From: Bacillota bacterium
GTDB taxonomy: Bacteria > Bacillota > Clostridia > Tissierellales > Tissierellaceae
DNA: 41,972 nucleotides
Direction: 5' to 3'
Assembly (NCBI GenBank): GCA_030602225.1
Contig: JAUWAD010000007.1
Coordinates: 1-41,972, forward strand
Shown: piece after piece, positions 9,530-17,855 of the stretch
Numbering within the stretch: position 1 is the stretch's first letter
Layout of the letters: each line of letters starts with the position of its first letter
Notes under the pieces: model-generated
What the model saw: only the letters and a program-made list of their open reading frames with translations
Told to the model about the DNA's origin: nothing
Databases searched by the model: none
Translations under genes and position numbers: made by a program

Positions 9530-9560
9530 TATAGGTCCAGAAATGGACCTATATTTAATT
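9530..9560 (+). terminator. Hairpin after hutU
   Basis: A perfect 10-bp stem, TATAGGTCCA (9530-9539) with TGGACCTATA (9544-9553), is closed by a GAAA tetraloop. The following tract, TTTAATT, is only moderately T-rich, so termination strength is uncertain. Confidence 0.7.
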
Positions 9561-9612
9561 AAAATGGGTATAAATATGTAACCATATCAAAGAGCTGTCT
9601 GGAGGGTTATAT

Positions 9613-10719
9613 ATGATAATTGGAAAAAGTAAAATCATATCTATACTACTGATATTAGTAGTTTTTTTCTTAGGGGTATTATATCTAAGTAATTTAAATA
9701 AGGTGGATGAACAAGAAGAAGAGATTCAAGTTCCTGAAAGTACTATACTTGTTCCTAACTACTCAAATACCAGATATGGTCAGATATATCTGGCGGGAGG
9801 TTGCTTCTGGGGGGTACAAGCCTATTTTGACAGGGTGGAAGGGATAGTATATACAAATGTTGGTTATGCAAATGGGGATACTGAATCCACCAATTACTAT
9901 GAATTGAGAAACACGAATCATGTTGAAGCAATGTATCTGGTATATGATAAGGATATTATAAGTCTTGAAACCATATTAGGCTACTACTACTCAGTTATTG
10001 ATCCCACAATCAAGAATAGGCAGGGAAACGACATTGGAACCCAGTATAGGACGGGGATTTATTATGTGGAAGAAGGAGATGTAGATACCATCAATAGGAT
10101 TACAGAAGAGGTAGGTAGAAATTACTCCAAACCAATCGTCACTGAAATAGAACCAATAAGAAATTATATTATTGCTGAGGATTTTCATCAGGATTATCTT
10201 GCAAAAAATCCAGATGGTTATTGCCACATTGACTTATCCTACATTCCACAGGAAAAGCCATATGTTTACAAAAGCGATTACAAGAAGCCATCTATGGATG
10301 AAATAAGGGCTAAGTTATCCAGACTTCAATTTTCCATAACCCAGGAAAATGATACTGAAGTAGCGTTCCAGAATCCTTATTGGAATAATGATGAAGAGGG
10401 AATATATGTTGATATAGTAACTGGAGAGCCATTATTTCTTTCCAGGGATAAGTATGATTCAGGTTCTGGCTGGCCCAGTTTTACAAGGCCAATACAGTGG
10501 AATGTGGTAAATTATACCATGGATGAATCCTATGGAATGAAAAGGATTGAAGTAAGAAGTAGGGTGGGAGATTCCCATCTAGGTCATGTATTTGAAGATG
10601 GACCAAAGGGTGAAGGTGGTTTGAGATTCTGCATCAATAGTGGAGCTTTGGAGTTTATCCATATGGAGGATATGGATAAAAGAGGATATGGTGAATTCAT
10701 AGATATGGTTAAGAAATAA
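9613..10719 (+). CDS. msrAB: Membrane-anchored methionine sulfoxide reductase MsrA-MsrB fusion
   Basis: A 368-aa bifunctional enzyme reducing both S- and R-epimers of methionine sulfoxide. The MsrA domain comes first, with catalytic Cys64 in GGCFWG and a likely resolving Cys204 (DGYCHID). The MsrB domain covers about residues 230-360, with SGSGWPSF, GDSHLGHVF and catalytic Cys340 in RFCINSG. The zinc-binding CxxC pairs of some MsrB proteins are absent. The first 30 residues form a basic plus hydrophobic signal anchor (SKIISILLILVVFFLGVLYL) without a clear cleavage site, so the enzyme probably faces outside and repairs envelope or secreted proteins. Such a location needs an external electron donor, and none is encoded nearby. 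ATG 9613 follows GGAGGG. Confidence 0.95.
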   Translation: MIIGKSKIISILLILVVFFLGVLYLSNLNKVDEQEEEIQVPESTILVPNYSNTRYGQIYLAGGCFWGVQAYFDRVEGIVYTNVGYANGDTESTNYYELRNTNHVEAMYLVYDKDIISLETILGYYYSVIDPTIKNRQGNDIGTQYRTGIYYVEEGDVDTINRITEEVGRNYSKPIVTEIEPIRNYIIAEDFHQDYLAKNPDGYCHIDLSYIPQEKPYVYKSDYKKPSMDEIRAKLSRLQFSITQENDTEVAFQNPYWNNDEEGIYVDIVTGEPLFLSRDKYDSGSGWPSFTRPIQWNVVNYTMDESYGMKRIEVRSRVGDSHLGHVFEDGPKGEGGLRFCINSGALEFIHMEDMDKRGYGEFIDMVKK

Positions 10720-10748
10720 GTTCTAGGTCATTTGCCTAGAACTTTTTT
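10718..10748 (+). terminator. Terminator between convergent msrAB and the LtaS-like gene
   Basis: A 10-bp stem, AAGTTCTAGG (10718-10727) with CCTAGAACTT (10735-10744), is followed by TTTT on the plus strand. It overlaps the msrAB stop and abuts the stop of the convergent gene, so it may act in both directions, with a poorer T-tract on the minus side. Confidence 0.8.
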
Positions 10749-12665
10749 GTAATAGTCATATTCAAGAATTCTTTGGGAGAAGAAAAATCTACCATCCACA
10801 ATATTTGACATTCTTTTTTCATGTTCCTTTATTTCATCGAAGGACAAGTCCAATTCAGAATTGGGGATAAAGGAATTTGATTTTGCATCGTATTTTCCAT
10901 ATTTTGATATATAGCTTCGGTTGGAAAAAATAACCAAGGGATCATGATCCGATAGTATATCCCTTCCCATAAGTAGTCTGGAATCGAAATCCAGTCCAAA
11001 CAAGTTTGAAACCGTAGGTAGAATATCCAAGCTTGATGCAGGTTTTGATACTCTGATTCTATCCAGCCCAGGTTTATATATAATAAGATTGTTCTTATAA
11101 ATCTTAAATACTTCATCAACAATTTCACCACTTAACTCATGGATGTATTTATTGTGCAGTCCATAAGGGTAGTGATCAGAGCACAAGACGATAATTGTAT
11201 TATCAGCCTTACCACTTAGAACAAGCTGAGACTCCAAATACTCCAATGCAAGATTAAGTTCAATCTGTGATGCAAGGTAAGCTTTCACAGTGGGACTATA
11301 ATCCAGATGTTCAACCTTGTTTCTATTCTTTCTGGCCATGGCGTGTTCCTTGAATGAGTACCACAAATGTCCACTTATGGTCATATAATAGGCGTGGAAC
11401 TTATCCTCGTCTATATATTCAGGAATTGTTACTTTCATCATATCCAAATCAGATCTTGGCCATATATCATCCATAATAAGACCATTTCCAATCCCCTTGT
11501 AATCATATCCTATATTAGGATGACTGAGATCTCTGTCGAAATAATCATAGCTATGATTATGATAGGCTTTGGTCATATATCCTAATGACTTAAATTGATT
11601 GCCCAATGTAAAGGGAAGATAGTTTTTAGATGAAAGACTGAAACTCCAAATTCCAGCCTTTGGTATGAGACCTGTAGTGGCAACATATTCTCCATCGGAT
11701 GTGCTTACTCCCCACAAGGGAGTATAGAAATTTTCAAAGTAGAAACCCTTATTTACCATTTTAAATAATGTTGGAGTCATATTCTCATTCACCGCAAGAT
11801 GGGAAAATCCCTCAGCAGTTATGAATATGAGATTATGACCCTTAAATAAACTAGTGAAGTCATTTTTCATGGTTGGAGTTACACTTTTGAAATACTCATG
11901 CATGGAGATAATTTTAGCATCCGATTCATTTTTCATAAGAATTTCAAAATCAATATTCAAGACATTGAATTTATCCACATCATTAGAGCCTATTATCTTA
12001 TCCATGGGATAAGATATCAAAGCCTCCAGGTCTATCCTTGGATCCCAACCAAATATTTGCCTCTTTGCATCAAGCCTTAAGTATGTTAGCATTCCAAGAT
12101 TTTCCACTGAGAACTCAGGTTGATGAATATTGTAGTATAGATTGTAGGGAGAGTTAGTTTCCCTTCTTCCAGTATTAACAAGAGTAAGTGCAACTAAATG
12201 AGAAGATATACTCAGTACTAAGTAGCCAATACTTAAGTATATGTGAAATTCATTGTTGGCAGGGATTTTAGATTTAGAGATTAGCATCAAAATAAAAGGG
12301 AGGAGCATAAGAAGAATAAGGTGAATGTTTTTTCTTATGGCAAAAAATGCCTCCTTGGCAAACTCAAGAACCTTTCCAACATTTTCAGCTGAGTAGGAAA
12401 TGTAAAAGGTTTTGAATATTTTAAAGTACACCAACTGGGATGCAAATAATATGCACAATAAGACCATTGAGACAAATAGAAATACAATGTTAAAATTTGA
12501 AGGTAAAATATTGTAAACAAGAGAAAGAATAAAAGATATGGAAACAGAAAAAATAAGTGTAAGGACTAGTCCAATATTCATTAGACTTATTCCCACGAAG
12601 GATTTTAATAAGAGTTCAAGATACATAATTGAAGATAGATAAATTACAAAAGGAATATGACTCAA
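10728..12665 (-). CDS. LtaS-like membrane sulfatase-fold phosphoglycerol transferase
   Basis: A 645-aa protein with about five N-terminal transmembrane segments (residues 1-170) and an extracellular alkaline phosphatase/sulfatase-fold domain (about 270-600). This is the architecture of lipoteichoic acid synthases, which polymerise glycerolphosphate from phosphatidylglycerol. Active-site candidates are Glu285 (ITAEGF), the nucleophile Thr322 in GVSTSDGEY, the HNHSYDYFDRD block and the metal site SDHYPYG near 492. These equal the Mn-binding and Thr positions of LtaS. The start is TTG at 12665, chosen because a perfect GGGAGGG lies 6 nt upstream. No other teichoic acid genes are adjacent. A role in polyglycerolphosphate or a related polymer is likely; primase versus synthase activity cannot be told apart here. 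Confidence 0.88.
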   Translation of the reverse strand: MSHIPFVIYLSSIMYLELLLKSFVGISLMNIGLVLTLIFSVSISFILSLVYNILPSNFNIVFLFVSMVLLCILFASQLVYFKIFKTFYISYSAENVGKVLEFAKEAFFAIRKNIHLILLMLLPFILMLISKSKIPANNEFHIYLSIGYLVLSISSHLVALTLVNTGRRETNSPYNLYYNIHQPEFSVENLGMLTYLRLDAKRQIFGWDPRIDLEALISYPMDKIIGSNDVDKFNVLNIDFEILMKNESDAKIISMHEYFKSVTPTMKNDFTSLFKGHNLIFITAEGFSHLAVNENMTPTLFKMVNKGFYFENFYTPLWGVSTSDGEYVATTGLIPKAGIWSFSLSSKNYLPFTLGNQFKSLGYMTKAYHNHSYDYFDRDLSHPNIGYDYKGIGNGLIMDDIWPRSDLDMMKVTIPEYIDEDKFHAYYMTISGHLWYSFKEHAMARKNRNKVEHLDYSPTVKAYLASQIELNLALEYLESQLVLSGKADNTIIVLCSDHYPYGLHNKYIHELSGEIVDEVFKIYKNNLIIYKPGLDRIRVSKPASSLDILPTVSNLFGLDFDSRLLMGRDILSDHDPLVIFSNRSYISKYGKYDAKSNSFIPNSELDLSFDEIKEHEKRMSNIVDGRFFFSQRILEYDYYKKVLGK

Positions 12666-12760
12666 TTTAGACCCTCCCTTTGGGATGCAAGTATATATAT
12701 CATCTTATATCCAATTTTAGTGCTGTACTATCAAAATGACCAAAATAATCATAGGAAACA

Positions 12761-12769
12761 TGATATAAT
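12761..12769 (+). promoter_or_regulatory. Extended -10 promoter element upstream of the nitroreductase
   Basis: TGATATAAT is an extended -10 (TGn-TATAAT) about 72 bp before the TTG start. No good -35 is visible. The element is enclosed by a short GGAAA...TTTCC dyad (12754-12775). Confidence 0.45.
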
Positions 12770-12840
12770 ATTTCCATAAAGTTAGATTTTCATTTATCAT
12801 TCATGGGATAGTCGCTATTAATATAAGGGAGGGAAGAGAA

Positions 12841-13599
12841 TTGTCAAATAATACTGTACTTACTCAACAAAGTCACAGAACAATTAGAGAGTTTAAAGAC
12901 ATGGAAGTACCAGGAGAAATATGGGAAGAGTTAATGGAGGTTGCAAGGAGAACAGCATCTTCCAATGGTATGCAAACCTATTCCATTATTAGAATAACGG
13001 ATAAAGCTCTTAAGGAAGAAATATCAAAGGTATGTAATCAGGAATATGTGAGAAGAGCCCCAGAACTTCTTATTTTCATAGTGGATAATTTCAGGAATTA
13101 TAGTATTTTAAAGGAGAAAAATAAAGATACTAGCCATGCAGGTTCCATGGACTGGTTTATTCAAGGATTCACAGATGGTGTTTTAGCTATTCAAAACATA
13201 GTAAATGCTGCAGAATCCATGGGGTTAGGTGCACTGTATTTGGGAAGTGTATTGAATAATCCTGGGGAGATTATAAAGCTTTTGAATCTTCCTAAGCTGA
13301 CATTTCCCATACTTGGCCTTGGCATAGGATATCCCAATCAGGATCCTCAACTTAAGCCACGAATGGAAATGAAATTAAGAGTGTTTGAGAATGGATATTC
13401 ACTAAATACTAATATACTTGAAAAGCTTATGGATTATGATGAAGAAATGCAAACCTACTATGACTTAAGAAATGCCAATAGAAGAGTTGATAGTTTCACA
13501 GATCAAGTGGTTTTTAAGTATACTAATTTCAATCCCATAAGGGAAGGGATAGTAAATGATATTTTAAGTCAGGGGTTTGATCTGAAACTGAAGGAATAA
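12841..13599 (+). CDS. Nitroreductase family FMN-dependent oxidoreductase
   Basis: A 252-aa protein of the NfsA/NfrA-like nitroreductase group, which binds FMN and uses NAD(P)H to reduce flavins, nitro compounds, quinones or disulfide-type oxidants. FMN-binding signatures are HRTIREF near residue 12 and the RTASSNGMQ phosphate-contact region near 39. The AESMGLGALYLGSV helix and LGLGIGYP near 157 are also typical. The C-terminal extension after about residue 170 (PRMEMKLRVFENGY) matches the NfsA-type dimer arm. The start is TTG at 12841, with GGAGGG about 6 nt upstream. It lies 29 nt before thpR on the same strand and is probably co-transcribed. Physiological substrate unknown. Confidence 0.9.
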   Translation: MSNNTVLTQQSHRTIREFKDMEVPGEIWEELMEVARRTASSNGMQTYSIIRITDKALKEEISKVCNQEYVRRAPELLIFIVDNFRNYSILKEKNKDTSHAGSMDWFIQGFTDGVLAIQNIVNAAESMGLGALYLGSVLNNPGEIIKLLNLPKLTFPILGLGIGYPNQDPQLKPRMEMKLRVFENGYSLNTNILEKLMDYDEEMQTYYDLRNANRRVDSFTDQVVFKYTNFNPIREGIVNDILSQGFDLKLKE

Positions 13600-13628
13600 A
13601 GAATTACCGAATTTCACAAGGAGAATAT

Positions 13629-14147
13629 ATGAGACTATTTATAGGCATTAATTTTCAGGATGAAATCAAGGAGATAATTAATATTTCCATAAACACAATT
13701 AAATCCAAAACTATTAGGGGAAGATTTGTTGATAAGGATAATATCCATCTAACTCTGGTTTTTATTGGGGAATGTGATGAAGCATCCTTAAACAGGATTA
13801 AAAATGTCATGGATGAGATTAGCATAGATCCATTTAAAATAAAGCTGAATGATCTGGGTAGGTTTGAAAGAAAACAAGGAGACATAGTCTGGATTGGTCT
13901 TGAGGAAAACTCTACATTATCAAGGATAGTTTATCAATTGGAAGAAGTCCTAAGAAGAGAAGGCTTTACAATTGAGCAAAGACCGTATATTCCCCATGTA
14001 ACCTTAGGAAGAAAGGTAAAATTTTTAGGAGAATTTCCACAGGTTGAATTTAATATCCCCATAAATATTTCATCTCTTTCTTTGATGGAATCAACAAGCA
14101 GGAGCGGACGACTACAATACATCTCTCTGTATAGTAAAAAATTGTAA
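13629..14147 (+). CDS. thpR: RNA 2',3'-cyclic phosphodiesterase
   Basis: A 172-aa two-histidine (LigT/ThpR) phosphoesterase that opens 2',3'-cyclic phosphate ends of RNA. Both catalytic HxT motifs are present: His40-Leu-Thr42 in HLTLVFIGE and His123-Val-Thr125 in HVTLGRK. Length is typical (170-190 aa). ATG 13629 follows AAGGAG with 7-nt spacing. It sits close behind the nitroreductase gene, and a hairpin plus T-run follows 47 nt after the stop. Confidence 0.92.
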   Translation: MRLFIGINFQDEIKEIINISINTIKSKTIRGRFVDKDNIHLTLVFIGECDEASLNRIKNVMDEISIDPFKIKLNDLGRFERKQGDIVWIGLEENSTLSRIVYQLEEVLRREGFTIEQRPYIPHVTLGRKVKFLGEFPQVEFNIPINISSLSLMESTSRSGRLQYISLYSKKL

Positions 14148-14194
14148 TAATCATTTATCTGATTTGTAACTTGATTGTAATACACTTGTGAGAT

Positions 14195-14229
14195 AATCCC
14201 CTTATAATGAAAGGGTGATTATTTTTTTT
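14195..14229 (+). terminator. Bulged hairpin with eight T, directly abutting the next gene's RBS
   Basis: AATC-CCC-TT (14195-14203) pairs with AA-GGG-(T)-GATT (14211-14220) with a one-base bulge, followed by A and eight T (14222-14229). The next base begins the GGAGG of the following gene. It could terminate the nitroreductase-thpR unit or act as a leader attenuator for the downstream gene. Confidence 0.5.
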
Positions 14230-14240
14230 GGAGGATTGAA

Positions 14241-14729
14241 ATGAGAAAGTTTTTAACCATAGGTTTAATAATTGTTTTGAGTTTGGGGATATTCGTTGCA
14301 GCAGCATTAAATGAAGAGGATTTTAATGAGAAAAGTGTTGAATTTAGATTTTCAACAGATGATGCAGTACAGGTTTCAGAAAAATTCGTTCATTTATTCT
14401 ATGAATTTACAAACACTATAAAAGACCAAGAAGTCCCTATAGAAGATTCACAGTTAATAAGTTTGCTAGTTGAGGGATCAATTAGTGAAATGGAAGAGTT
14501 GGCTAATGAGATATCTAAAGAAAGTGAAGACTTTAGAATTGATTATCAGATTAGTGTGGAAACCATAGATATTGTGAAAGATACATTCGTGGTAACCGGT
14601 GAAATCATAGAAAGCATTCAACAAGGAGAAGATGAGCTTTTACAAGTAAAGAGTATTGTTATAAGCTTAGTTAATATTGATGATCAACTACTGGTAAATT
14701 CTTTCGAATTTATAGAAGTAAAAGGATAG
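14241..14729 (+). CDS. Small exported protein of unknown function
   Basis: A 162-aa protein I do not recognise. Residues 1-25 look like a signal peptide or anchor (KFLTIGLIIVLSLGIFVAAAL, cleavage perhaps after AAA). The rest is acidic and hydrophilic, rich in Glu, Asp, Ser and Val, with alternating hydrophobic residues that suggest a small alpha/beta domain. There is no lipobox cysteine and no other cysteine. ATG 14241 has GGAGG 6 nt upstream, right behind a hairpin with eight T. It converges on the amylase gene across a shared terminator. Function unknown. Confidence 0.75.
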   Translation: MRKFLTIGLIIVLSLGIFVAAALNEEDFNEKSVEFRFSTDDAVQVSEKFVHLFYEFTNTIKDQEVPIEDSQLISLLVEGSISEMEELANEISKESEDFRIDYQISVETIDIVKDTFVVTGEIIESIQQGEDELLQVKSIVISLVNIDDQLLVNSFEFIEVKG

Positions 14730-14752
14730 AGAAAGTTCTCTATCCTTATTTT
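14722..14752. terminator. Bidirectional terminator between convergent genes
   Basis: A perfect 11-bp stem, AAGGATAGAGA (14722-14732) with TCTCTATCCTT (14737-14747). It is followed by ATTTT on the plus strand and TTTACTT on the minus strand, serving the small exported protein and the amylase. Confidence 0.75.
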
Positions 14753-16158
14753 GTGCCCCTATAAATCCTTATATCAAGTGGCTTTAAGTCTATTTTCAAT
14801 AGATTGTTTGAAATGGAAATAACATCATCATCCAAGACACTTCTAACTTCCTGATCTGGTAAATCCAGGGATAATTCTACAATAGTATCTCTATCAAAGA
14901 TATTAATTATATACAGTAAAAATTCATCTGGAGTTTCAATGATGTACGAGAGTGTAAAATTATCTGTTTCCAGCAGATTGAACGATCCCTCTCTAATAAC
15001 AGCTTCACTTCTTAGATTAGATAGAAAGTTAAAGTATTGAAACACTTCATTACCTTCTATGTTATCCCACTGCATATCCCTTCTGTTGTCAGGATCATCA
15101 TGTCCATCCATGCCAATTTCATTGCCATAATAAATAACAGGAATTGCAGGGTAGGACATAATAAAAGTTAATGCCTGCTTATGATATTCCACTGGATTAT
15201 TTCTGTGGATGGATGGGAACCTTATATTATCATGATTATCTATGAAAATACCATTCATACTTGGATTTGTGAAATTGCTATCTTCTCTAATTGCAGTTTT
15301 AAGATTGTTAGTATTTCCATATTCCCTGAAGGTTGTTATTATCCCCTTATACAAAGGGTAGTTGGTCATTCCCGTGATTCCAGTATCACTATAGGATTTG
15401 AAGTATCTTACGTTTTCTGACCAGACCTCACCAAGAAAGAAGAAGTCTGGATATTTATCATTTATTCTTTCCACAAACTCACTCCAAAAGTCCCTGGGAA
15501 CGTGTTTTACTGTATCCAGTCTCATTCCATCAATACCAGTTTGTTCGATCCACCATAGAGCATTTTCAATAAAGTACTCCCTGACTTCCACATTTGAGAA
15601 GTTAAGATCCGGTAAACCAGCTAGCCATCCATTTTCCACTTCTTCCTGATTAGACCAATTACTGATGGTCTTATTCTCATTGAACCAATCCCTATAATTT
15701 TCATCATCTAGCCAAGGGGAGTTATATCCAGTGTGATTAACCACATAGTCCAATATAACCTTCATGTCCATATCATGGGATTTTTTCACCAGTTCCTTCA
15801 TATCTTCTAAAGTTCCTAAGTGAGGATCAACTTCGTAGAAGTCTTCAATCCAGTATCCATGGTAACCATCTTTCTCATTTTTCATAATAGGTGTGATCCA
15901 AATTGCAGTTGATCCTAAGGATTTTATATAATCAAGCTTCTGGATTATTCCCCTTAAATCTCCACCATGCCTCTTTTTGGGATTATTCTTATCAACATCA
16001 TAGTTGTTATCAATATCGCCATCATAAAATCTATCTGTAAGAATAAAATATATCATATCGTCTTTACTAAACTCCCTTATATTATTTTTACTATTACAAC
16101 CACTTAAAGATGCAACTAAAACTGAAAAAATTACAAATGATAATAATATTCTTTTCAT
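14746..16158 (-). CDS. GH13 alpha-amylase family lipoprotein
   Basis: A 470-aa glycoside hydrolase of family 13, which cleaves alpha-glucosidic bonds in starch-like polymers or maltodextrins. The signal peptide ends in ASLSGC, giving a lipoprotein with Cys21 as anchor, so it acts at the cell surface. The four GH13 regions are present: DYVVNH near residue 140 (I), GMRLDTVKH with nucleophile Asp215 (II), LGEVW with acid/base Glu244 (III) and IDNHDN with Asp310 (IV). FILTDRFYDGD near the N-terminus and the short C-terminal beta domain fit the small secreted amylase type. ATG 16158 follows GGAGGG. No sugar transporter adjoins it. Substrate (starch, pullulan or cyclodextrin) cannot be fixed from sequence alone. 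Confidence 0.93.
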   Translation of the reverse strand: MKRILLSFVIFSVLVASLSGCNSKNNIREFSKDDMIYFILTDRFYDGDIDNNYDVDKNNPKKRHGGDLRGIIQKLDYIKSLGSTAIWITPIMKNEKDGYHGYWIEDFYEVDPHLGTLEDMKELVKKSHDMDMKVILDYVVNHTGYNSPWLDDENYRDWFNENKTISNWSNQEEVENGWLAGLPDLNFSNVEVREYFIENALWWIEQTGIDGMRLDTVKHVPRDFWSEFVERINDKYPDFFFLGEVWSENVRYFKSYSDTGITGMTNYPLYKGIITTFREYGNTNNLKTAIREDSNFTNPSMNGIFIDNHDNIRFPSIHRNNPVEYHKQALTFIMSYPAIPVIYYGNEIGMDGHDDPDNRRDMQWDNIEGNEVFQYFNFLSNLRSEAVIREGSFNLLETDNFTLSYIIETPDEFLLYIINIFDRDTIVELSLDLPDQEVRSVLDDDVISISNNLLKIDLKPLDIRIYRGTK

Positions 16159-16247
16159 GGTATCCCTCCTGATAGATCTATTATACCCAAAGATAAAGGA
16201 TTCCTTTAAAAAAATTTGTGATAAGATAGAGATGGGAGGGATTGTGT

Positions 16248-16448
16248 ATGGAAATAAATAGGGAATCTAGAATACTGGATATAGTAGAAATGTATCCTCA
16301 GATGGAAGAAATATTCAAACCTTATGATGATGTAATTGGCAAATGTGTAATGTGTCATCATTTATTCGATACCTTGGAGGATTTTGCCACCCAATATAAT
16401 ATGGATTTGGAAGTGCTGTTAAATTCTTTAAAATCTAGGATTGATTAA
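16248..16448 (+). CDS. DUF1858-domain protein with a CxxC motif
   Basis: A 66-aa cytosolic protein that fits the DUF1858 pattern: an N-terminal strand and helix (ILDIVEMYPQMEEIF), a central CVMC motif, and a C-terminal TLEDFATQYNMDLEVLLNSL helix pair. DUF1858 occurs alone or fused to redox enzymes such as hydroxylamine reductase-like or ScdA/RIC-type proteins. The CxxC suggests redox or iron-sulfur related work, but the role is unproven. ATG 16248 has GGGAGGG with 7-nt spacing; the upstream TTG at 16242 is too close. It lies upstream of the iron-uptake operon but apparently has its own transcript. Confidence 0.8.
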   Translation: MEINRESRILDIVEMYPQMEEIFKPYDDVIGKCVMCHHLFDTLEDFATQYNMDLEVLLNSLKSRID

Positions 16449-16596
16449 AAAACATATGTTCAAAAGAAGCTTTCTAGAAATCCAAAGATCTCTTCTTATG
16501 TAGTAAATAACTAGGATTTTGGCATGTGATAGTTTCAGAATATTAAAAAAAAACACCATTGTACCAGAAGTGATTTTACAAATTGGCCATAAGTTA
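16449..16596. other. AT-rich non-coding stretch between the DUF1858 gene and the iron operon promoter
   Basis: I see no ORF with a ribosome binding site and no convincing RNA structure. Only weak symmetry is present: AAGAAG (about 16463) opposite CTTCTT (about 16492), enclosing a TTTCTAGAAA palindrome. It holds an A9 run near 16545. Nothing firm can be annotated. Confidence 0.4.
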
Positions 16597-16625
16597 TTGA
16601 CAAGATAGATGAATTTATATATATT
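16597..16625 (+). promoter_or_regulatory. Consensus promoter of the iron ABC transporter operon
   Basis: A perfect -35, TTGACA (16597-16602), is followed after 17 bp by TATATT (16620-16625). Transcription should start near 16632, giving a 5' leader of about 115 nt. Confidence 0.8.
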
Positions 16626-16629
16626 TATT

Positions 16630-16648
16630 GATAGTGGTTATCAATATC
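16630..16648. promoter_or_regulatory. Fur box (iron repressor operator)
   Basis: By my hand alignment, GATAGTGGTTATCAATATC matches 16 of 19 positions of the classic Fur box GATAATGATTATCATTATC. It starts 5 bp after the -10 and covers the expected start point, so bound Fur would block initiation. A weaker relative, TGATAACCGATATCA, lies at 16713-16727 in the leader. Confidence 0.8.
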
Positions 16649-16676
16649 ACGATGGTTACATGAACACCTAAACCTT

Positions 16677-16697
16677 TGAGTACTCAATGTACTCAAA
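16677..16697 (+). repeat. Perfect 8-bp inverted repeat in the operon leader
   Basis: TTGAGTAC (16677-16684) and GTACTCAA (16690-16697) surround TCAAT, followed by an A-run. There is no T-tract, so it is not a plus-strand terminator. It may form a 5' leader hairpin that protects the mRNA. Confidence 0.5.
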
Positions 16698-16746
16698 AAA
16701 AATACGGCCAAATGATAACCGATATCAAAATAACGGGAGGTACATA

Positions 16747-17838
16747 ATGTTAAGATTAAGAAAGACCAATTCATTAATACTTTTAATAGTAGTATTATCA
16801 GTGTTTTTAGTAGGCTGTACTACTGGAAATACACCGGCAAACAATGTGGGAGGAGAAAATTCACCTCAAGGGGAGAATATTAACTCAGGGGAAGTAAACC
16901 TATTTACCACAAGACACTATGATACAGATCAATTATTATTTGAAATGTTTGAAGAAGAAACTGGAATCAAGGTAAATGTAGTAAATGCAGGAGCAGATGA
17001 ACTTTTAGAGAGAATTCAGTTAGAAGGAGAAGACACAGTTGCAGATGCATTAATAACTGCTGATGTGGGGAGATTACATACAGCTAAGGAAAGAGATTTA
17101 CTTCAGCCTGTGGAAAGTGAAATACTATTTAGTAATATACCAGATAACTTAAGAGATAATGATGACACTTGGTTTGGTTTAACTAAGAGAGCAAGGGTTA
17201 TCGTATATTCACCTGATAGGGTAGATCCATCAGAGTTATCAACCTATGAAGCTCTAACTGAACCACAGTGGAGAGGCAGAATTGCCATGAGAACTTCTAG
17301 CAATATCTACAACATATCCCTAATGGCTTCATTTATTGAAGTATGGGGAGAAGAGAAATCTCTTCAGTGGGCAGAGGGTCTTAAGGAAAATCTAGCTAGA
17401 GATCCCCAAGGAAACGACAGAGATCAAGCTACAGCTGTTGCATCTGGTGTAGCAGATGTTGCCATTATGAACACATATTACATTGGTGGAATGTTAAATT
17501 CAGCAAATGAAGAGGAAAGAAACGTAGCTAATAGTGTTGAAATATTCTTCCCAAATCAGGAAACAGATGGAACACACATAAATGTAAGTGGAATTGCAGT
17601 AACTAAACATGCTAAGAATAAGGAAAATGCAATTAAGTTAATGGAGTTTCTTTCAGGAGAGCAAGCACAGAAAATATTTGCTGAAGCAAATAACGAGTTC
17701 CCTGCAAATCCAAATGTTCAGTGGAGCAGTTGGTTACTTGGATTAGGAGATTTCAAAGAGCAAAATATAGATTTAACAGCTTTGGGAGACAATCATAGTA
17801 AATCCATTATGATCTGGGACAGAGCTGGATTCAAATAG
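16747..17838 (+). CDS. Ferric iron ABC transporter substrate-binding lipoprotein
   Basis: A 363-aa extracellular receptor of the FbpA/FutA/AfuA type. The signal peptide ends in VFLVGC, so it is a lipoprotein. The mature part begins with a TRHYDTDQ segment like that of FutA-type proteins. MNTYYIGGM supplies the adjacent tyrosine pair typical of Fe(III) coordination, and NVSGIAVTKHAKNKENA is the usual hinge region. The frame extends upstream to 16687, but that part covers the leader inverted repeat. ATG 16747 follows GGGAGG and opens a perfect signal peptide. It is the first gene of a receptor-permease-ATPase operon under a Fur box, which strongly supports iron rather than putrescine or thiosulfate as ligand. 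Confidence 0.93.
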   Translation: MLRLRKTNSLILLIVVLSVFLVGCTTGNTPANNVGGENSPQGENINSGEVNLFTTRHYDTDQLLFEMFEEETGIKVNVVNAGADELLERIQLEGEDTVADALITADVGRLHTAKERDLLQPVESEILFSNIPDNLRDNDDTWFGLTKRARVIVYSPDRVDPSELSTYEALTEPQWRGRIAMRTSSNIYNISLMASFIEVWGEEKSLQWAEGLKENLARDPQGNDRDQATAVASGVADVAIMNTYYIGGMLNSANEEERNVANSVEIFFPNQETDGTHINVSGIAVTKHAKNKENAIKLMEFLSGEQAQKIFAEANNEFPANPNVQWSSWLLGLGDFKEQNIDLTALGDNHSKSIMIWDRAGFK

Positions 17839-17855
17839 AATAACTGTTTACTATA

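Noticed and set aside
16687-16746. Upstream extension of the iron-binding protein
   Set aside because: This part covers the leader inverted repeat and a weak Fur-like site; the ATG at 16747 has the ribosome binding site and opens the signal peptide.
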